Source of the DNA: Chrysaora quinquecirrha
Lineage: Eukaryota > Cnidaria > Scyphozoa > Semaeostomeae > Pelagiidae
Reading direction: 5' to 3'
Assembly: GCA_014526335.1 (NCBI GenBank)
Contig: JACTAT010000044.1
Span: 2,796,529 to 2,860,528 of the forward strand
Length of the DNA stretch: 64,000 nt
The position numbers were made by a program, and so were the translations under genes. Under the pieces are notes generated by a model. That model made no database searches. It was not told where the DNA came from and saw nothing but the letters and a program-made list of their open reading frames with translations. Positions within the stretch are counted from its first letter, which is position 1. Each line of letters begins with the position of its first letter. Below, in pieces: positions 61,001-64,000 of the stretch.

Positions 61001-61500
61001 NNNNNNNNNNNNNNNNNNNNNNNNNNNNNNNNNNNNNNNNNNNNNNNNNNNNNNNNNNNNNNNNNNNNNNNNNNNNNNNNNNNNNNNNNNNNNNNNNNNN
61101 NNNNNNNNNNNNNNNNNNNNNNNNNNNNNNNNNNNNNNNNNNNNNNNNNNNNNNNNNNNNNNNNNNNNNNNNNNNNNNNNNNNNNNNNNNNNNNNNNNNN
61201 NNNNNNNNNNNNNNNNNNNNNNNNNNNNNNNNNNNNNNNNNNNNNNNNNNNNNNNNNNNNNNNNNNNNNNNNNNNNNNNNNNNNNNNNNNNNNNNNNNNN
61301 NNNNNNNNNNNNNNNNNNNNNNNNNNNNNNNNNNNNNNNNNNNNNNNNNNNNNNNNNNNNNNNNNNNNNNNNNNNNNNNNNNNNNNNNNNNNNNNNNNNN
61401 NNNNNNNNNNNNNNNNNNNNNNNNNNNNNNNNNNNNNNNNNNNNNNNNNNNNNNNNNNNNNNNNNNNNNNNNNNNNNNNNNNNNNNNNNNNNNNNNNNNN
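61001..61500. other. Assembly gap (500 N)
   Basis: Exactly 500 N. The sequence after it is a repeat of material before it, so the join is not independently supported. Confidence 0.98.
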
Positions 61501-64000
61501 TAGTAAATTAGATAGTTTGCAAGCTTGCTTGTATGTTAGGTAGTTGGTAAGATAGAGTGTTAGTTAGTTAGTTGGGTAGTAAGTTTGTTAGTTATTTAAT
61601 TACTTGGTTAGTTAGTTAATTAGTTAGTTAGTTAGTTAGCTACTTTGTTAGTAATTTAGATAGTTTGCAAGTTTGTTTATTATTTAGATAATTAGTTAGT
61701 TAGTAAGCTAGTTTGTTAGTTTGTAAGCATAGCTTGTATGTTTGTTAGCTAGTGAAATTCAGAGTTAGTTAGTTAGTTTTTGCTTAGTTGGTTACTTAGT
61801 TAGTAAATTGGTTAGTTAGTTAGTTTGTTAGCTGGTTAGTTAGTTACTTAGTTATTTAGTTAGTTAGTTTTTTAGCTTGTTAGTATGAAAAATAGTTTGC
61901 ATCCCTGTTTGTTAATTAATTATTTAGTTAGTTTGTAAACTGGGTAGTTAGGTTGCAAGCAATGTTTGCAGAAGCGGACTGTTGCCTTAATTTTTTGAAT
62001 AACTTGTTATTTAAAAAACTCACCCATTTTCTGCATTATATTAAATAAGTATTCCATTTTAAAGATCTAAAGCCATGGGCGCAAATTAGGGGGGTGTTAT
62101 ATTCCCCAATTTTTATCAGTAGGTCCATTCGGTCTAAAACTTTTACCTTATTTGGTGGCCTATTATTAGGGGTCTTGAAGGCGGGAAACCGTGAAAAAGT
62201 CAGCTTAAAGACGCAATCCATTGTCAAAAAAGTGGCTAACCTGCTGCGGATTAACTTCACTCACGGTCATATAATTAAAGGCTCTAGTAGCTTGTCAATC
62301 GAAATATATCCTGTTGCTTGTCCACTTGATCGCTCATTTACTTCTCCTACTTGGCTATTTCTAATTCTATTTCTATTTCTGTTAGTTAGGTAGTTAGTTA
62401 GTTAGTTATTTAGCTAGTTAGTTAGTTTTCCTGTTAGTCAGTAATCTAAGTAGTGAGTTTGATAACTATTTAAATAGTCAGTTAAGTAGACAGTCAGTTA
62501 GTTGCTTAGTTAGTTAGTAAGTTAGTTAGCAAGTGTTTTAGTTAATTAGTTGCTTAGTTAGTTAGTAAGTTAGTTAGCAAGTGTTTTAGTTTATTAGTTA
62601 ATTAGTTAGTTAGGTAGTTACAATGTTAATTTGCTGGTTAGATAGTTATTTAGTTAGTTAGTTAATTAGTTAGTTAGTTAGTTACTTAGGAAATTAGCTT
62701 GTTAGTTAGATATTTATTTATTAAGTTAGTTACCTAGCTAGTTAATCAGTTTGTTAGTTGGTTAGTTAGTTAGTTGCTTTAAAACATGGTAACTTAGGCA
62801 GTTAGCTAGTTTGTTAGTTAATTAGTTACATAATTGGTTATTTAGTTAGTTAGTCAGGTGGTTAGTCCGCCAGTTGGTCAGTTAGTTACTTTGTTTTTTT
62901 TACTAAGCAAGCAAGCATATCTTGTGTGTTAATTAGTAAGATACTTAGTTAGTTTGTTAGCTAGTTAGTTACTTTGTAAGTGAACTTAGTAAATGGTTAG
63001 TTAGTTATACGTTTGTAAGCTAGTTAGATACTAAGTAAGTTGGTTAGATACTAAGTAAGTTAGCGATTTGGTTAGCTTAATAGGTACCTAGTTTGTTAGC
63101 TAGTTAGTTAGTTATCTAGTTAGCTATTTAATTAGTTAGTTAGTTAGTAAGTTTGTTAATAAGTGAATTAGTTTGTTAGTGATTTTAGTAACTTGTTAGC
63201 TCTTAGTTAGTTAGTTATAAAGTTATTTATTTGGTAAGTTAGTTAGTTAATAATATAGTTAATTAGTTAAGTAATTAGCTAGTTGTATAGTTAGCAAGCA
63301 CAGCTCAACTTATATGTTGCTTAGTTAGTAAGTTAGTTAGTTGGCTTGATAGATAGTTAGGTAATTAATTAGTTAGATAGTAAGCAAGCGAGCATGGGTA
63401 TTATGTTGGCTAGCTAGATAGTTACATAGCTAGTTAGCATGTTTAAAATAACTCACAAGTTAGTTAGATAGTTAGGTAGTTCGTAAACCATTTGGGCTAT
63501 TTGTAGGATAGATTGTTACTTAATTAGTTAGTACAGTAGTTAGTTAATAAGCAAGCATACCTTGTATGTTGGTTAGCTAGTTAGTTAGTTAGCTAGTTAT
63601 TTAGTGATTATTTTTATTTTTTTGTTAGTTAGTTAGTTAGTTAGTTAGTTTGTTAGTTTGTTAGTTAGTTACCTAGCTAGTTATTTAGTTATTTGGTTGG
63701 TTAAGCAGAAAGTTGCTTAGTAACTTGGTAAGTTAGACAGTTAGTTAATTAGTTAGTTAGTTAGTTAGCTAGTTAGTTAGCTAGTTAGTTAGTTAGTTAA
63801 TTATAAAGTAAGTTACTAAGTAATTAATAACTTACTAACTAACCAGCATACAAGCAATGCTAGCAAACTAAATAAATAGCTTACTATCTAACTAATTAAC
63901 TAACTAAGTAAGTAACTAACTAGCTTTCTAATTGTTGAACTTATTAAGTAACTAAATAACTACCTAACCAACTAACTAACAAACAATTTAACTACCTACG
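61501..64000. repeat. Duplicate of 52544-53405 plus 59191-60798
   Basis: 61501-62365 matches 52544-53405 and 62385-64000 matches 59191-60798, nearly base for base. Differences are mainly homopolymer lengths and one 12-bp indel (gatttggttagc, about 63065). The 5.8 kb between the two source segments, including the fold-back element, is absent here. Confidence 0.9.
61970..62380 (+). mobile_element. LINE-like 3' fragment (copy 2, with tail)
   Basis: Same block as 53012-53405 but complete to its right end, which is a short ctatttctaattctatttct tail followed directly by TTAG satellite. The tail is characteristic of a 5'-truncated non-LTR insertion. No conserved RT residues are encoded in the ~400 bases present. 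Confidence 0.5.

Overview
The window is nuclear DNA from an animal, most likely a marine invertebrate of cnidarian (coral or sea-anemone) type. Genes have short GT-AG introns. The mobile elements are of mixed classes that often occur together in such genomes: EnSpm/CACTA, Helitron, Penelope-like, hAT-like, TA-target and TTAA-flanked MITEs, and small LTRs. No ordinary host housekeeping gene is visible. The lineage is an inference from element composition; no marker gene proves it. Two 500-base runs of N mark assembly gaps.

About two thirds of the window is one tetranucleotide satellite, (CTAA)n on one strand and (TTAG)n on the other. It is interrupted at regular places by conserved words such as acatacaagctatgcttgca and actatctaatttact. 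Positions 1-8479 are in CTAA orientation and end in three near-identical copies of an ~815-bp higher-order unit. From 29626 to the end the satellite resumes and flips orientation many times, most strikingly between 45017 and 53005, where CTAA and TTAG blocks alternate. Single elements are dropped into it with readable boundaries: a CACTG-type transposon end (1600), a solo-LTR-like element with 4-bp target duplication (2002-2324), an array of TA-target MITEs joined to giant palindromes (32308-34201), a 192-bp TG...CA element with AATTT duplication (35285-35476), a hAT-like MITE (35954-36426), a TTAA-flanked palindromic MITE (40943-41266), a 5'-truncated Penelope-like element with a 10-bp target duplication (44154-45006), a LINE-like 3' fragment (53012 and again 61970), and a 2.5-kb fold-back element with a 16-bp minisatellite core (53410-55945).

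The gene-bearing part is 8480-29625, which I read as one very large, composite EnSpm/CACTA transposon. Its right end is CAGTG (the complement of a CACTG terminus). Its left end has matching subterminal sequence but has lost about the last 20 bases. Leftward it encodes an EnSpm-type transposase (exons between 12367 and 9044, one frameshift). Rightward it carries an intronless protein-kinase-like ORF (24249-25262) and a seven-exon SAM-domain gene (25360-29058), probably the element's second ORF. Its middle holds a Helitron on the minus strand (approximately 14183-24058), with a Rep/helicase gene of two exons (20854-16340, also with one frameshift). That Helitron abuts the 5' end of a second Helitron-like repeat head to tail.

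The last 2.5 kb (61501-64000) repeats 52544-53405 joined to 59191-60798, omitting the 5.8 kb between them. This is either a recent duplication or an unmerged second haplotype placed after a gap.
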